64,000 nucleotides of DNA from Frisingicoccus caecimuris. Lineage in GTDB: Bacteria > Bacillota > Clostridia > Lachnospirales > Lachnospiraceae. Positions 26,812 to 36,060 of this stretch are shown piece by piece (position 1 is the stretch's first letter; each line of letters begins with the position of its first letter). The notes beneath the pieces were generated by a model. That model had not been told where the DNA came from, searched no databases, and saw only the letters and a list, made by a program, of their open reading frames with translations. Made by a program: the position numbers and the translations under genes. The stretch is taken from positions 62,001 through 126,000 of the forward strand of contig NZ_SLXA01000005.1 of NCBI RefSeq assembly GCF_004340975.1. The letters are read 5' to 3'.

Positions 26812-28041
26812 ATGACACTTCTGCGAAGATTAAATAATGGTATCCGTATCGTGATGGAGGAAATGCCGACTTACCGTTCGGTATCCATTGGTGTATGGGT
26901 GCGTGTCGGTTCGATGTATGAAAATACGGCCAATAATGGTATGGCTCATGTGATCGAACATATGCTGTTTAAGGGGACATCCCGGAGAACAGCAGCGGAT
27001 ATTGCCAATGAGATGACAGCGATCGGTGGTAATATGGATGCTTTTACGTGCAAAGATTGTACCTGTTATTATGCGAAAACATTAGACATTTATGCGGAAC
27101 AGGCGTTGGATATACTTGGGGATATGCTTTGTAATTCCCTGTTTGATGAAAAAGAATTAAAGAAAGAACTGGGTGTGATTCTTGAAGAAATAGATATGTA
27201 CGAGGATTCGCCGGAAGATCTGGTTCACGAGCATCTTCAAATGGCCGTGTGGGAGAACCATCCGTTGGGGTATCTCATTTCCGGGGAAAAGCCAATCGTT
27301 TCCGGTTTTACAAGAGAGAAGATTCAGGAATTTTTTAATCAGTTTTATGTTGGAGAAAATATTGTTATTTCTGTAGCCGGACATTTTAACGAGGAAAAGA
27401 TGATGGATTGGATCAGTCATTATTTCGATGGTATACCTCAGGGTCAGCGTTCGGATCGGGGAATAGCGCCTGTATTCAGGCCAGTTATATGGAAGAAAGA
27501 AAAAGACATTGAACAAAACCACATTTGTCTGGCCTTTGACTGCTGTACCTTGCTGAGCGATGAGCGTTATGTGTTGACGGTTGCCAATAATTTACTCGGC
27601 GGAAATATGAATTCCCGACTTTTTATGAAAATCCGTGATGAATTAGGTCTGACCTATGCCATTTATTCTTATGGAAGTTCCTATGAGCAGGCGGGGCTGT
27701 TTCAGATTTATGCGGCAATGCAGCCTTCTCAGACAGAGCAGGTTATGGAGGCTGTGTTTTCAGAGATATCCCGGGCGATTTGCGAGGGAATAACAGACAG
27801 GGAATTAGACATTGCTATTCAGCAGATTCAGGCAGAACTGATTTTAGGGTATGAAAGCAGTTATAACCGGATGAGCGGACTGGGTAAATCATTATTGATT
27901 CGTGATCGAGCCATTCCGTTGGAAGAGGATTTGCAGCGGATTCAACAGGTGAAGGGCGAGGATATTCGTCAATTTTTAGAGAAATATTTACAAAGAGACA
28001 GATGCGGTATTGCAATTGTGGGTGATACCCGACTTTATTAA
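26812..28041 (+). CDS. M16 family zinc peptidase
   Basis: Clam-shell metallopeptidase of the M16B (processing-peptidase-like) group. 409 residues. The inverted zinc motif HVIEH (about residues 46-50) and a downstream glutamate in ILEEIDMYEDSPEDLV (about 122-137) make it a catalytically competent copy. The C-terminal half carries the FMKIRDELGLTYAIYS motif typical of the R/Y substrate loop. No signal peptide, so probably cytoplasmic. It starts a three-gene group with a HAAS-domain protein and rlmH (gaps of 9 bases). Substrate unknown. Confidence 0.9.
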   Translation: MTLLRRLNNGIRIVMEEMPTYRSVSIGVWVRVGSMYENTANNGMAHVIEHMLFKGTSRRTAADIANEMTAIGGNMDAFTCKDCTCYYAKTLDIYAEQALDILGDMLCNSLFDEKELKKELGVILEEIDMYEDSPEDLVHEHLQMAVWENHPLGYLISGEKPIVSGFTREKIQEFFNQFYVGENIVISVAGHFNEEKMMDWISHYFDGIPQGQRSDRGIAPVFRPVIWKKEKDIEQNHICLAFDCCTLLSDERYVLTVANNLLGGNMNSRLFMKIRDELGLTYAIYSYGSSYEQAGLFQIYAAMQPSQTEQVMEAVFSEISRAICEGITDRELDIAIQQIQAELILGYESSYNRMSGLGKSLLIRDRAIPLEEDLQRIQQVKGEDIRQFLEKYLQRDRCGIAIVGDTRLY

Positions 28042-28050
28042 GGAGGTACC

Positions 28051-28482
28051 ATGACGAAACAGGAATATTTGGCAGCTTTGCGGGAAGCACTTTCAGAAGA
28101 ATTGAGTGGGGCCCAGGTGAGTGATCAGATAAATTATTATAGGCAGTATATCGAGGAACAGATTGCCTCAGGGCGTTCAGAAGCGGATGTTTTGGAGGAA
28201 CTTGGTGATGCCCGGATCATAGCCCATAATATTATTGATGGTGCAGAGGAAGAAAGAGACACTTATCGACGGACAACAGTGACTTATAGCGGCGGAGGAG
28301 ATGCAGAAGGTGTTGAACCGACATGGAAAACGAAGATGAAAGTATACGGAATTATTGCTTTAGTACTTGTCGTGTTATTTATGATTATTGCCCTGGTCAC
28401 GAAACTCATCATATGGCTGCTTCCTTCAATTATTGTCATTGCCTGTATTGTATGGATTATAAACAGATTGAGCGGACGTTAG
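28051..28482 (+). CDS. HAAS/DUF1700-like membrane protein
   Basis: 143 residues: an N-terminal helical domain (about 1-68) with TKQEYLAALREALSE and ASGRSEADVLEELGDARIIA, the pattern of the HAAS/DUF1700 domain; a short linker; then two hydrophobic segments (about 96-117 and 119-137). Proteins of this type usually sit beside a PadR regulator and act in envelope-related signalling; no PadR gene is seen here. AAGGAGG lies 5 bases before the ATG. The function is unknown and the family assignment rests on the sequence pattern. Confidence 0.7.
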   Translation: MTKQEYLAALREALSEELSGAQVSDQINYYRQYIEEQIASGRSEADVLEELGDARIIAHNIIDGAEEERDTYRRTTVTYSGGGDAEGVEPTWKTKMKVYGIIALVLVVLFMIIALVTKLIIWLLPSIIVIACIVWIINRLSGR

Positions 28483-28491
28483 GCGGGAATT

Positions 28492-28971
28492 ATGAAGATT
28501 ACAATCATATGTGTCGGCAAAGTAAAAGAGAAGTTTTACCGGATGGCCATTGATGAATATGTGAAACGACTTGGAAGATACTGTAAATTGGAAATTATTG
28601 AAGTGGCGGATGAAAAAACACCGGATAATGCCAGTGAACATGAAGAAACTTTGATCAAGGATAAAGAAGGAGAGCGAATTCTTAAAAGTATCCGAGGAGA
28701 GGCGATGGTGATCGCTCTAGCCATCGATGGTAAAATGCTTTCCTCGGAACAGCTCGCCGGAAAAATCAACCAGTTAGGTGTCGGCGGGAAAAGCCATATT
28801 CAGTTTATTATTGGCGGTTCCCTGGGATTATCCGACAAAGTGGTGAAAGAGGCCGATATGCTTTTGAGCTTTTCCAAAATGACTTTTCCCCATCAATTGA
28901 TGCGTGTGATTCTGCTGGAACAGATTTATCGCAGCTATCGAATCATACAGGGAGAACCTTATCATAAATAG
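28492..28971 (+). CDS. rlmH: 23S rRNA (pseudouridine-1915 N3) methyltransferase
   Basis: SPOUT-class SAM methyltransferase acting on helix 69 of 23S rRNA in the assembled ribosome. 159 residues, exactly the family length. N-terminal [15 protein letters not shown], the SAM-knot motif [13 protein letters not shown] (about residues 104-116) and C-terminal [20 protein letters not shown] with IIQGEPYHK are diagnostic. It follows the HAAS-domain gene by 9 bases. Confidence 0.96.
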   Translation: MKITIICVGKVKEKFYRMAIDEYVKRLGRYCKLEIIEVADEKTPDNASEHEETLIKDKEGERILKSIRGEAMVIALAIDGKMLSSEQLAGKINQLGVGGKSHIQFIIGGSLGLSDKVVKEADMLLSFSKMTFPHQLMRVILLEQIYRSYRIIQGEPYHK

Positions 28972-29043
28972 TATATGAAAAAGTTTTAAAGCTCTTTTTG
29001 GAAAATTTTGTCTAATTTTTTTGAAGAAAGATGAATTACAGCA

Positions 29044-29072
29044 TTGATACTCAAATCGTTTTCATGTATAAT
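29044..29072 (+). promoter_or_regulatory. carB promoter
   Basis: TTGATA (29044-29049), 17-base spacer, TATAAT (29067-29072), close to consensus. It leaves a leader of about 40 bases. Confidence 0.75.
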
Positions 29073-29119
29073 ATTTGGTGGAAATTTTTAAGAAGATTAA
29101 ACAAACGGGAGGAATAACG

Positions 29120-32100
29120 ATGTCTCAAAGAAAAGATATCCATAAAGTGCTGATTATCGGTTCGGGTCCTATTATTATTGGACAGGCATGTGAATTTGAC
29201 TATTCAGGAACACAAGCGTGTAAAGCTCTTAAGAACCTGGGCTATGAAATCGTATTAGTAAATTCCAATCCGGCGACGATTATGACAGACCCGGAGATCG
29301 CTGACGTTACCTATATTGAACCATTAAATATTGAAAGAATCGAGCAGATTATTGCAAAAGAAAGACCGGATGCTTTATTACCAAATCTTGGAGGACAATC
29401 AGGTCTTAATTTATGCTCAGAACTTGCTAAGGCAGGCATTCTTGATAAGTATGATGTGGAAGTTATCGGTGTTCAGGTAGACGCTATCGAGCGTGGTGAA
29501 GACCGTATTGAATTTAAAAAGACGATGGAAAGTCTCGGAATCGAGATGGCCCGCAGCGAAGTTGCCTATACTGTAGAGGAAGCGCTTGAAATTGCGGATC
29601 GATTAGGTTATCCGGTAGTTCTTCGTCCGGCCTATACGATGGGCGGTGCCGGCGGCGGTCTTGTGTATAACGTAGATGAACTGAAAACTGTCTGTGCCCG
29701 CGGACTTCAGGCCAGCCTTGTAGGAGAGGTTCTTGTTGAGGAGTCTATTCTCGGATGGGAAGAACTGGAGCTGGAAGTTGTACGTGATGCAAAAAACAAT
29801 ATGATCACCGTTTGTTTTATTGAAAATATTGATCCTTTGGGTGTGCACACTGGTGACTCTTTTTGTTCTGCACCGATGCTGACCATTTCGGAAGAAGTAC
29901 AAAAGCGCCTTCAGGAAAAATCCTACAAGATTGTCGAAGCCATTGAGGTTATTGGCGGGACGAATGTACAGTGGGCCCATGATCCTGTAACAGACAGAGA
30001 TATTATTATTGAAATTAATCCAAGAACATCCCGTTCTTCCGCATTGGCTTCCAAGGCAACGGGTTTCCCGATTGCTCTCGTATCTGCAAAACTGGCAGCC
30101 GGATTGACATTGGAAGATATTCCATGTGGTAAATATGGCACACTGGACAAATATAAACCGGACGGTGACTATGTGGTTATCAAGTTTGCACGATGGGCTT
30201 TTGAAAAGTTCAAAGGTGTAGAAGATAAGCTTGGTACTCAGATGCGTGCTGTCGGCGAAGTTATGAGCATTGGTAAAACCTATAAAGAAGCTTTCCAGAA
30301 AGCTATTCGGAGCCTTGAGACCGGACGTTATGGTCTTGGCCATGCAAAAGATTTTGATACAAAGTCTAAAGAAGAGCTTTTGAAGATGCTGATCACACCA
30401 TCCAGTGAACGTCATTTTATCATGTATGAAGCGTTGAGGAAGGGTGCCACGGTTGAAGAAATTTTTGAAATCACCAAAGTAAAACATTATTTTATCGAAC
30501 AGATGAAGGAACTGGTGGAAGAAGAAGAGGCGCTGGCAGCCAATAAGGGACATTTGCCGTCCGATGAAGCACTTATCGCAGCGAAAAGGAATGGTTTTTC
30601 GGATAAGTATCTGAGCCAGATTCTTGAAATTTCCGAAGACGAAGTACGTGAACGTCGGATATCCCTTGGCGTTGAGGAAGCCTGGGAGGGTGTTCATGTC
30701 AGCGGAACTCCGGATAGTGCTTATTATTATTCCACCTATAATGCAGAAGATAAAAATCCGGTGAGCAATGATAAACCGAAGATTATGATCCTTGGCGGTG
30801 GTCCAAACCGAATCGGCCAGGGTATTGAATTTGACTATTGCTGTGTTCATGCTTCTCTGGCCTTGAAAAAACTTGGGTTTGAGACGATCATTGTGAACTG
30901 TAATCCGGAAACGGTTTCCACAGACTATGATACGTCTGATAAACTTTATTTTGAACCATTGACTCTGGAAGATGTTTTAAGCATCTATAAGAAAGAAAAT
31001 CCGGTAGGCGTCATTGCCCAGTTCGGCGGACAGACACCGTTAAATCTGGCCAGCGCTCTTGAAAAGAATGGCGTGAAGATTCTCGGAACGGCACCTGCGG
31101 TCATTGATCTGGCAGAGGACCGGGATTTGTTCCGTGCCATGATGGATAAACTGGAAATTCCTATGCCGGAATCCGGTATGGCTGTTACGGTAGAAGATGC
31201 ACTGGCAATTGCTGATAAGATTGGTTATCCGGTGATGGTACGTCCGTCTTATGTTCTTGGCGGACGTGGTATGGAAGTTGTCTATGATGCTGAAAGTATG
31301 GTTGGTTATATGAAGGCAGCAGTTGGCGTGACACCGGATCGGCCGATTCTGATCGACCGTTTTCTGAACCATGCAACGGAGTGTGAGGCTGATGCCATCA
31401 GCGATGGTATCCATGCCTTTGTGCCGGCAGTTATGGAACATATCGAATTGGCGGGGGTTCATTCCGGTGACTCGGCTTGCATTATTCCATCCAAGCATCT
31501 TTCTGAGGAAAATGTAAAGACCATTAAAGAATATACACGGAAGATTGCAGAAGAGATGCACGTTAAAGGCCTTATGAATATGCAGTATGCGATTGAAAAT
31601 GGTAAGGTTTATGTGCTGGAAGCAAATCCAAGAGCCTCCAGAACCGTGCCGCTTGTTTCAAAAGTATGTAATATCCGTATGGTGCCTTTGGCTATTGATA
31701 TTGTGACATCCGAATTAACGGGAAGACCATCGCCGGTTCCAGCATTGAAGGAACAGCATATTCCTTACTATGGGGTTAAGGAAGCCGTATTCCCATTTAA
31801 TATGTTCCAGGAAGTAGACCCGGTACTCGGACCGGAAATGCGTTCTACAGGTGAAGTCCTCGGACTTTCCAAATCCTGGGGAGAAGCTTTCTATAAGGCT
31901 CAGGAAGCAACTCAGACACGGATTCCATTGGAAGGTACAGTGCTGATTTCTGTCAGCGATAAGGATAAACCGGAAGTAGCTGAACTTGCCAGAGAATTTG
32001 CTGAAGCTGGCTTTAAGATCATTGCTTCAAAGAATACATGTAAAGTGATTCGTGAGGCAGGTGTCGAAGCTGAGATGGTCAATAAACTGAGCGAAGGCCG

Positions 32101-32344
32101 TCCGAATATGCTTGATCTGATCACAAACGGTAAGATTGATCTGATCATCAATACGCCGGTCGGTCAGGAGCGGAAAGCGGATGACAGCTATCTGCGGAAA
32201 GCAGCTATTAAGAAGAAGATTTCCTACTTCACAACAATGGCAGCAGGCCGGGCAACGGTGAGCGGTATCAAGTCTATAAAACAGTTTGGAAACAGTGAAG
32301 TAAAATCCCTTCAGGATTTGCATGCAGAAATTAAAGATAAATAA
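29120..32344 (+). CDS. carB: Carbamoyl-phosphate synthase large subunit
   Basis: Makes carbamoyl phosphate from bicarbonate, ammonia (from the CarA glutaminase) and two ATP, for pyrimidine and arginine synthesis. 1074 residues with two homologous ATP-grasp halves (starts KVLIIGSGPIIIGQACEFDYSG at the N-terminus and KIMILGGGPNRIGQGIEFD near residue 554) and a C-terminal allosteric MGS-like domain (about 935-1074). GGGAGG at 29107-29112 supports the ATG at 29120 over a GTG at 29075. No carA lies in the window on either side. Confidence 0.96.
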   Translation: MSQRKDIHKVLIIGSGPIIIGQACEFDYSGTQACKALKNLGYEIVLVNSNPATIMTDPEIADVTYIEPLNIERIEQIIAKERPDALLPNLGGQSGLNLCSELAKAGILDKYDVEVIGVQVDAIERGEDRIEFKKTMESLGIEMARSEVAYTVEEALEIADRLGYPVVLRPAYTMGGAGGGLVYNVDELKTVCARGLQASLVGEVLVEESILGWEELELEVVRDAKNNMITVCFIENIDPLGVHTGDSFCSAPMLTISEEVQKRLQEKSYKIVEAIEVIGGTNVQWAHDPVTDRDIIIEINPRTSRSSALASKATGFPIALVSAKLAAGLTLEDIPCGKYGTLDKYKPDGDYVVIKFARWAFEKFKGVEDKLGTQMRAVGEVMSIGKTYKEAFQKAIRSLETGRYGLGHAKDFDTKSKEELLKMLITPSSERHFIMYEALRKGATVEEIFEITKVKHYFIEQMKELVEEEEALAANKGHLPSDEALIAAKRNGFSDKYLSQILEISEDEVRERRISLGVEEAWEGVHVSGTPDSAYYYSTYNAEDKNPVSNDKPKIMILGGGPNRIGQGIEFDYCCVHASLALKKLGFETIIVNCNPETVSTDYDTSDKLYFEPLTLEDVLSIYKKENPVGVIAQFGGQTPLNLASALEKNGVKILGTAPAVIDLAEDRDLFRAMMDKLEIPMPESGMAVTVEDALAIADKIGYPVMVRPSYVLGGRGMEVVYDAESMVGYMKAAVGVTPDRPILIDRFLNHATECEADAISDGIHAFVPAVMEHIELAGVHSGDSACIIPSKHLSEENVKTIKEYTRKIAEEMHVKGLMNMQYAIENGKVYVLEANPRASRTVPLVSKVCNIRMVPLAIDIVTSELTGRPSPVPALKEQHIPYYGVKEAVFPFNMFQEVDPVLGPEMRSTGEVLGLSKSWGEAFYKAQEATQTRIPLEGTVLISVSDKDKPEVAELAREFAEAGFKIIASKNTCKVIREAGVEAEMVNKLSEGRPNMLDLITNGKIDLIINTPVGQERKADDSYLRKAAIKKKISYFTTMAAGRATVSGIKSIKQFGNSEVKSLQDLHAEIKDK

Positions 32345-32355
32345 GATGGTATTGA

Positions 32356-32394
32356 AAAGCGACGAAGCTTACATGAGGCTCCGTCGCTTTTTTT
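32356..32394. terminator. Terminator after carB, shared with convergent gene
   Basis: AAAGCGACG (32356-32364) and CGTCGCTTT (32382-32390), with a run of seven T (32388-32394). The minus-strand gene ends 4 bases further on. Confidence 0.85.
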
Positions 32395-32397
32395 AGA

Positions 32398-33333
32398 CTA
32401 GTTGACTTTTTTAATACTGTAGCTTCCTGTACTTTGGCGGAAAGCATTGATAATGGATCTGGCGCTGCAGGCGATCGTCAGAATATAACCGATGACCAGT
32501 TCGCCATAGTAGCTGCCCACCAGATCGGTTTCTTCGAGGATATAGCCGAGTTCTTTATAGACATCTGTGAAAGTCCAGCCATAATCCTTTAATGCGCTGT
32601 AAGCGTCCCAGGACCAGGACATTTTGTTTGCAAAGAAGATGGCAATAAACATGATAATGACAGAGCCGATAACACCTTTTTTATCCAGATGGCCTCCGAG
32701 TATGGTATACCCTTTCATGGCGCAGATGGCGGTAACGGCTCCGGCGATTCCGGCAATGTAACCTAATTTATAAATGAGAATCCAGAGAGCGGCACCGATC
32801 AGAGAACCGAGGAAGGCACCGACGAGTCCGGCCACAAGGCTGCTCTTTTTGGATCGGATTTCCTGCTGACTGGTCTGCAGGGAGGCATGAATCTTATCTT
32901 TACAGGTATTACAGAGGAAATAGTGACCGCCATTGATTTCAAAACAGTCAATCTGGTCCATCGTGCTTCCGCATTCAGAGCAGCCGGAAGTAAATGTATA
33001 ACTGATCAGATAATCAATCACCGGGTCTACGATACTGTTGATCGTATCCGGAATATTTTTGCCTAGAGAAGGCATCTTAATAGTGAGTGAAATGCTGTGA
33101 GAGCCAGTGACAGCATTGATCAGCTTTTTCTGGTTCAGTTTATGATTATCCAGAAAACTTATCAATGTGGCCATATCTGCATCGTTTGCAGGATTGATAC
33201 TGATTTTTACAAGATACTGTCCCTGAAGGCCATCCAGTGTAATGTAAAATCCCTTATAGAGACCGGATAAATGATTTTTGTAATCCTGAAGGCAGCCACC
33301 AAGGATTTGAGTGCGTAATTTTTCTTTAAACAT
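32398..33333 (-). CDS. Unknown membrane protein with zinc-binding motif
   Basis: Not recognised. 311 residues: a soluble N-terminal domain (about 1-110) with LYKGFYITLDGLQGQYLVKI; a four-cysteine ribbon CSECG (about 118-122) and CNTCKD (about 139-144); then about four membrane segments (SSLVAGLVGAFLGSLIGAAL, a GYIAGIAGAVTAICAM stretch, GSVIIMFIAIFFA, and a C-terminal VIGYILTIACSA). It stands alone on the minus strand between carB and gph, with AAAGGAGA before the ATG. The layout resembles other clostridial ribbon-plus-membrane proteins of unknown role. Confidence 0.7.
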   Translation of the reverse strand: MFKEKLRTQILGGCLQDYKNHLSGLYKGFYITLDGLQGQYLVKISINPANDADMATLISFLDNHKLNQKKLINAVTGSHSISLTIKMPSLGKNIPDTINSIVDPVIDYLISYTFTSGCSECGSTMDQIDCFEINGGHYFLCNTCKDKIHASLQTSQQEIRSKKSSLVAGLVGAFLGSLIGAALWILIYKLGYIAGIAGAVTAICAMKGYTILGGHLDKKGVIGSVIIMFIAIFFANKMSWSWDAYSALKDYGWTFTDVYKELGYILEETDLVGSYYGELVIGYILTIACSARSIINAFRQSTGSYSIKKVN

Positions 33334-33411
33334 AACATCTTTCTCCTTTGAATTAACAGATAAATTCTATTTTCATAGTAGCACTTTTTGTACAATTCGA
33401 CAAGATAATTC

Positions 33412-33441
33412 TTGCTCTATGCGGCGAGGAAGGGTTATAAT
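33412..33441 (+). promoter_or_regulatory. gph promoter
   Basis: TTGCTC (33412-33417), 18-base spacer, TATAAT (33436-33441), about 44 bases before the start codon. Confidence 0.5.
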
Positions 33442-33484
33442 TCTATGGGTAAATATAGTATAGAAGAATCAGGAGATTAAATAA

Positions 33485-34147
33485 ATGAAAGCTTGTATTT
33501 TTGATTTGGATGGAACCTTGGCAAATACGCTGGAGTCCATGTCTGTAAGTGCGAATCAGGTCATTGAACCTTTTGGATATGCTCCATTGCCGACAGAGAA
33601 TTTTAAGTATTATGCCGGAGACGGAGCAAGGATCCTGGTAGAAAGGGTACTGCGGGATGCGGGTGATCAGGACTTGATACATCTTGAAGAAGTTTACCAG
33701 GCCTACAGTGCGATTTTTGATCAGGACTGTACCTATAAAGTTACGGTATATGACGGGATGGAAGAGACTCTTGAAAAAATAAAGTCGATGGGGATAAAAC
33801 TGGCGGTTCTTTCAAATAAACCCCATGCCCAGACCAAAAAGGTTATTTCAAATCTTTTCGGAGATGAATTATTTGACTGGGTGCAGGGGCAGCAGGAAGG
33901 TATTGAAAAGAAGCCGGATCCGTCGGGGGCTCTGGCCATCGCGAAGGCTTTTGGTGTAAAACCGGAAGAGTGTATGTATGTGGGCGATACAAACGTCGAT
34001 ATGATGACCGGAAATCGGGCAGGAATGTTTACTGTTGGTGTTCTCTGGGGATTTCGTGACAGAAAAGAATTGATAGAGCATCATGCCCATGCACTGGCGG
34101 AAAAGCCGGAGGATTTAATGAGACTTTTATGTTGCAAAATGAATTAA
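33485..34147 (+). CDS. gph: HAD-family hydrolase, phosphoglycolate-phosphatase-like
   Basis: Haloacid-dehalogenase-type phosphatase. 220 residues: motif I DLDGTLANT (about residues 5-13), an alpha-helical cap (about 15-85), motif II LAVLSNKPH (about 105), motif III lysine in EKKPDPSGAL (about 140) and motif IV GDTNVDMMTGNRAG (about 165). The sequence fits the Gph/PpaX group, but HAD phosphatases of this group overlap in substrate. CAGGAGA precedes the ATG. asnB follows after 43 bases. Confidence 0.8.
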   Translation: MKACIFDLDGTLANTLESMSVSANQVIEPFGYAPLPTENFKYYAGDGARILVERVLRDAGDQDLIHLEEVYQAYSAIFDQDCTYKVTVYDGMEETLEKIKSMGIKLAVLSNKPHAQTKKVISNLFGDELFDWVQGQQEGIEKKPDPSGALAIAKAFGVKPEECMYVGDTNVDMMTGNRAGMFTVGVLWGFRDRKELIEHHAHALAEKPEDLMRLLCCKMN

Positions 34148-34190
34148 AAGAGACTACAATAAATAAATACAAAATTTGGAGGCGATAAAA

Positions 34191-36035
34191 ATGTGTGGTA
34201 TATGCGGTTTTACAGGAAATTTACCGGACAGCAAAGAAGTATTGACACGGATGATGGACCGTATTAAACATAGAGGACCGGACAGCGCCGGTCAGTTTAT
34301 CACGGATAAAGCGGCCTGGGGATTTCGGCGTTTGAGCATCATTGATCTGGATCATGGTTCTCAGCCGATGTTTAATGAAGATAATAGTATCGTCATTGTC
34401 TTTAATGGTGAGATTTATAATTATAAAACTCTCAGACAGGATTTAATTGCCAAAGGACATGTGTTCCGCAATAATTCGGATACAGAAGTGCTTGTTCATG
34501 GATATGAAGAATATGGAACAGATTTACCGAAGTACTGCCGTGGTATGTTTGCATTTATGATTTATGATGCGAATAAAGACATTGCCTTCGGTGCCAGAGA
34601 TTATTTCGGTATTAAGCCATTTTATTATAGCCTTGTCAATGGTAATCTGGTTTTTGGTTCTGAAATCAAGTCGATTCTGGAATACCCGGGATATGAGAAA
34701 AAAGTGAATACAGAAGCCCTGGAAGAATATCTGACTTTCCAGTATTCGGTTCTTCCGGAGACATTTTTCAAGGGTATCTTTAAACTACCTCCGGCCCACA
34801 GTATCTTGTTTAAAGACGGTGAGGTCGATATTCAGCGTTATTGGGAGCCGGATTATGATATTGATGAAAATGTGGATTTTGATGAGTTGGTGGATAAGAT
34901 CGATGCCCAGATGGCCGAATCTGTTGAAACCCATATGATCAGTGATGTGGAGGTTGGCTCCCTTCTTTCCAGTGGCATTGATTCCAGCTATATTGCTACG
35001 ATTTCCAAGGCGGATAAGACATTTACCGTTGGTTTTGATTATGATAAATTCAATGAAATTTCCTACGCAAAGGATTTGTCGGAAAAAATCGGTACCCAGA
35101 ATTTCAGTAAATTGATCACGGAGGAAGAATATTGGAGTGTGCTGCCGGAAATCCAGTATTATATGGATGAACCTCTGGCGGATGCTTCCTGTGTGGCTCT
35201 GTATTTTGTAGATCAGACGGCGGCAGAACATGTGAAAGTTGTGCTTTCCGGAGAAGGCGCCGATGAATTTTTCGGGGGCTATAATATTTACCATGAGCCG
35301 GTATCCTTAAAGGGTTATCAGAGATTGCCGCGTGTATTGCGTCGAATGATTGGCAAATTTGCAGAAACGGTGCTGCCGGAAGGCATGCGGGGAAGAAGCT
35401 TTCTGATGCGCGGCGCCCTGGATGTGGAACATCGTTTCATTGGAAATGCGAAACGTTTTTCAGTAAAAGAGAGGAAACGTATTCTTAAAAATGCCACACA
35501 GGCCAAGTCCCCGTGGAAGCTGACGAAGCCTTTTTATGATAAAGTAAAACATGTGGATGACACAACAAAGATGCAGTATATTGATATGAATTTCTGGCTT
35601 GTGGGAGATATTCTCTTAAAGGCGGACAAGATGAGTATGCGGCATTCCCTGGAGACCCGTGTGCCGTTTCTGGATAAAGAAGTGTATAAGTTGTCAAAAA
35701 CGATTCCGACCAGGTATAAACTGGCCGGCGGTACGACAAAATATGCTTTGCGCAAGGCGGCGGAACGGCATATTCCGGAAGCGACAGCGATGAAAAAAAA
35801 GCTTGGTTTCCCTGTGCCGATCACTCTGTGGCTGAAAGAGGATAAATATTATAACCAGGTAAAGGAAGCGTTTACAAGCCCTGCCGCAAAGACATTTTTT
35901 AATACAGATGAACTGGTGAAAATGCTCGATCAGCATAAAAACGGAAAACTGGACAACAGCAAGAAAATCTGGGTCGTATACATGTTCCTGATGTGGTATG
36001 ATGTTTACTTTGTCCGTGAGAACGTGGCATTTTAA
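34191..36035 (+). CDS. asnB: Asparagine synthase (glutamine-hydrolysing)
   Basis: Converts aspartate to asparagine using glutamine and ATP. 614 residues. The N-terminal class-II glutaminase starts MCGICGF, with the catalytic Cys at position 2 after Met removal, plus RHRGPDSAG-like IKHRGPDSAG (about 26). The synthetase domain has the PP-loop LLSSGIDSSYIA (about 260) and LSGEGADEFFGGY (about 354). TTTGGAGGCG 8 bases upstream fixes the start at 34191. thiE follows after 25 bases. Confidence 0.94.
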   Translation: MCGICGFTGNLPDSKEVLTRMMDRIKHRGPDSAGQFITDKAAWGFRRLSIIDLDHGSQPMFNEDNSIVIVFNGEIYNYKTLRQDLIAKGHVFRNNSDTEVLVHGYEEYGTDLPKYCRGMFAFMIYDANKDIAFGARDYFGIKPFYYSLVNGNLVFGSEIKSILEYPGYEKKVNTEALEEYLTFQYSVLPETFFKGIFKLPPAHSILFKDGEVDIQRYWEPDYDIDENVDFDELVDKIDAQMAESVETHMISDVEVGSLLSSGIDSSYIATISKADKTFTVGFDYDKFNEISYAKDLSEKIGTQNFSKLITEEEYWSVLPEIQYYMDEPLADASCVALYFVDQTAAEHVKVVLSGEGADEFFGGYNIYHEPVSLKGYQRLPRVLRRMIGKFAETVLPEGMRGRSFLMRGALDVEHRFIGNAKRFSVKERKRILKNATQAKSPWKLTKPFYDKVKHVDDTTKMQYIDMNFWLVGDILLKADKMSMRHSLETRVPFLDKEVYKLSKTIPTRYKLAGGTTKYALRKAAERHIPEATAMKKKLGFPVPITLWLKEDKYYNQVKEAFTSPAAKTFFNTDELVKMLDQHKNGKLDNSKKIWVVYMFLMWYDVYFVRENVAF

Positions 36036-36060
36036 GAGAAAATACAGTGAGGATAAGAAA

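Noticed and set aside
29603-30850. 415-codon open frame on the minus strand inside carB
   Set aside because: It is antisense to a fully conserved carB, Cys/His/Phe-rich in the manner of shadow frames, and has no ribosome binding site.
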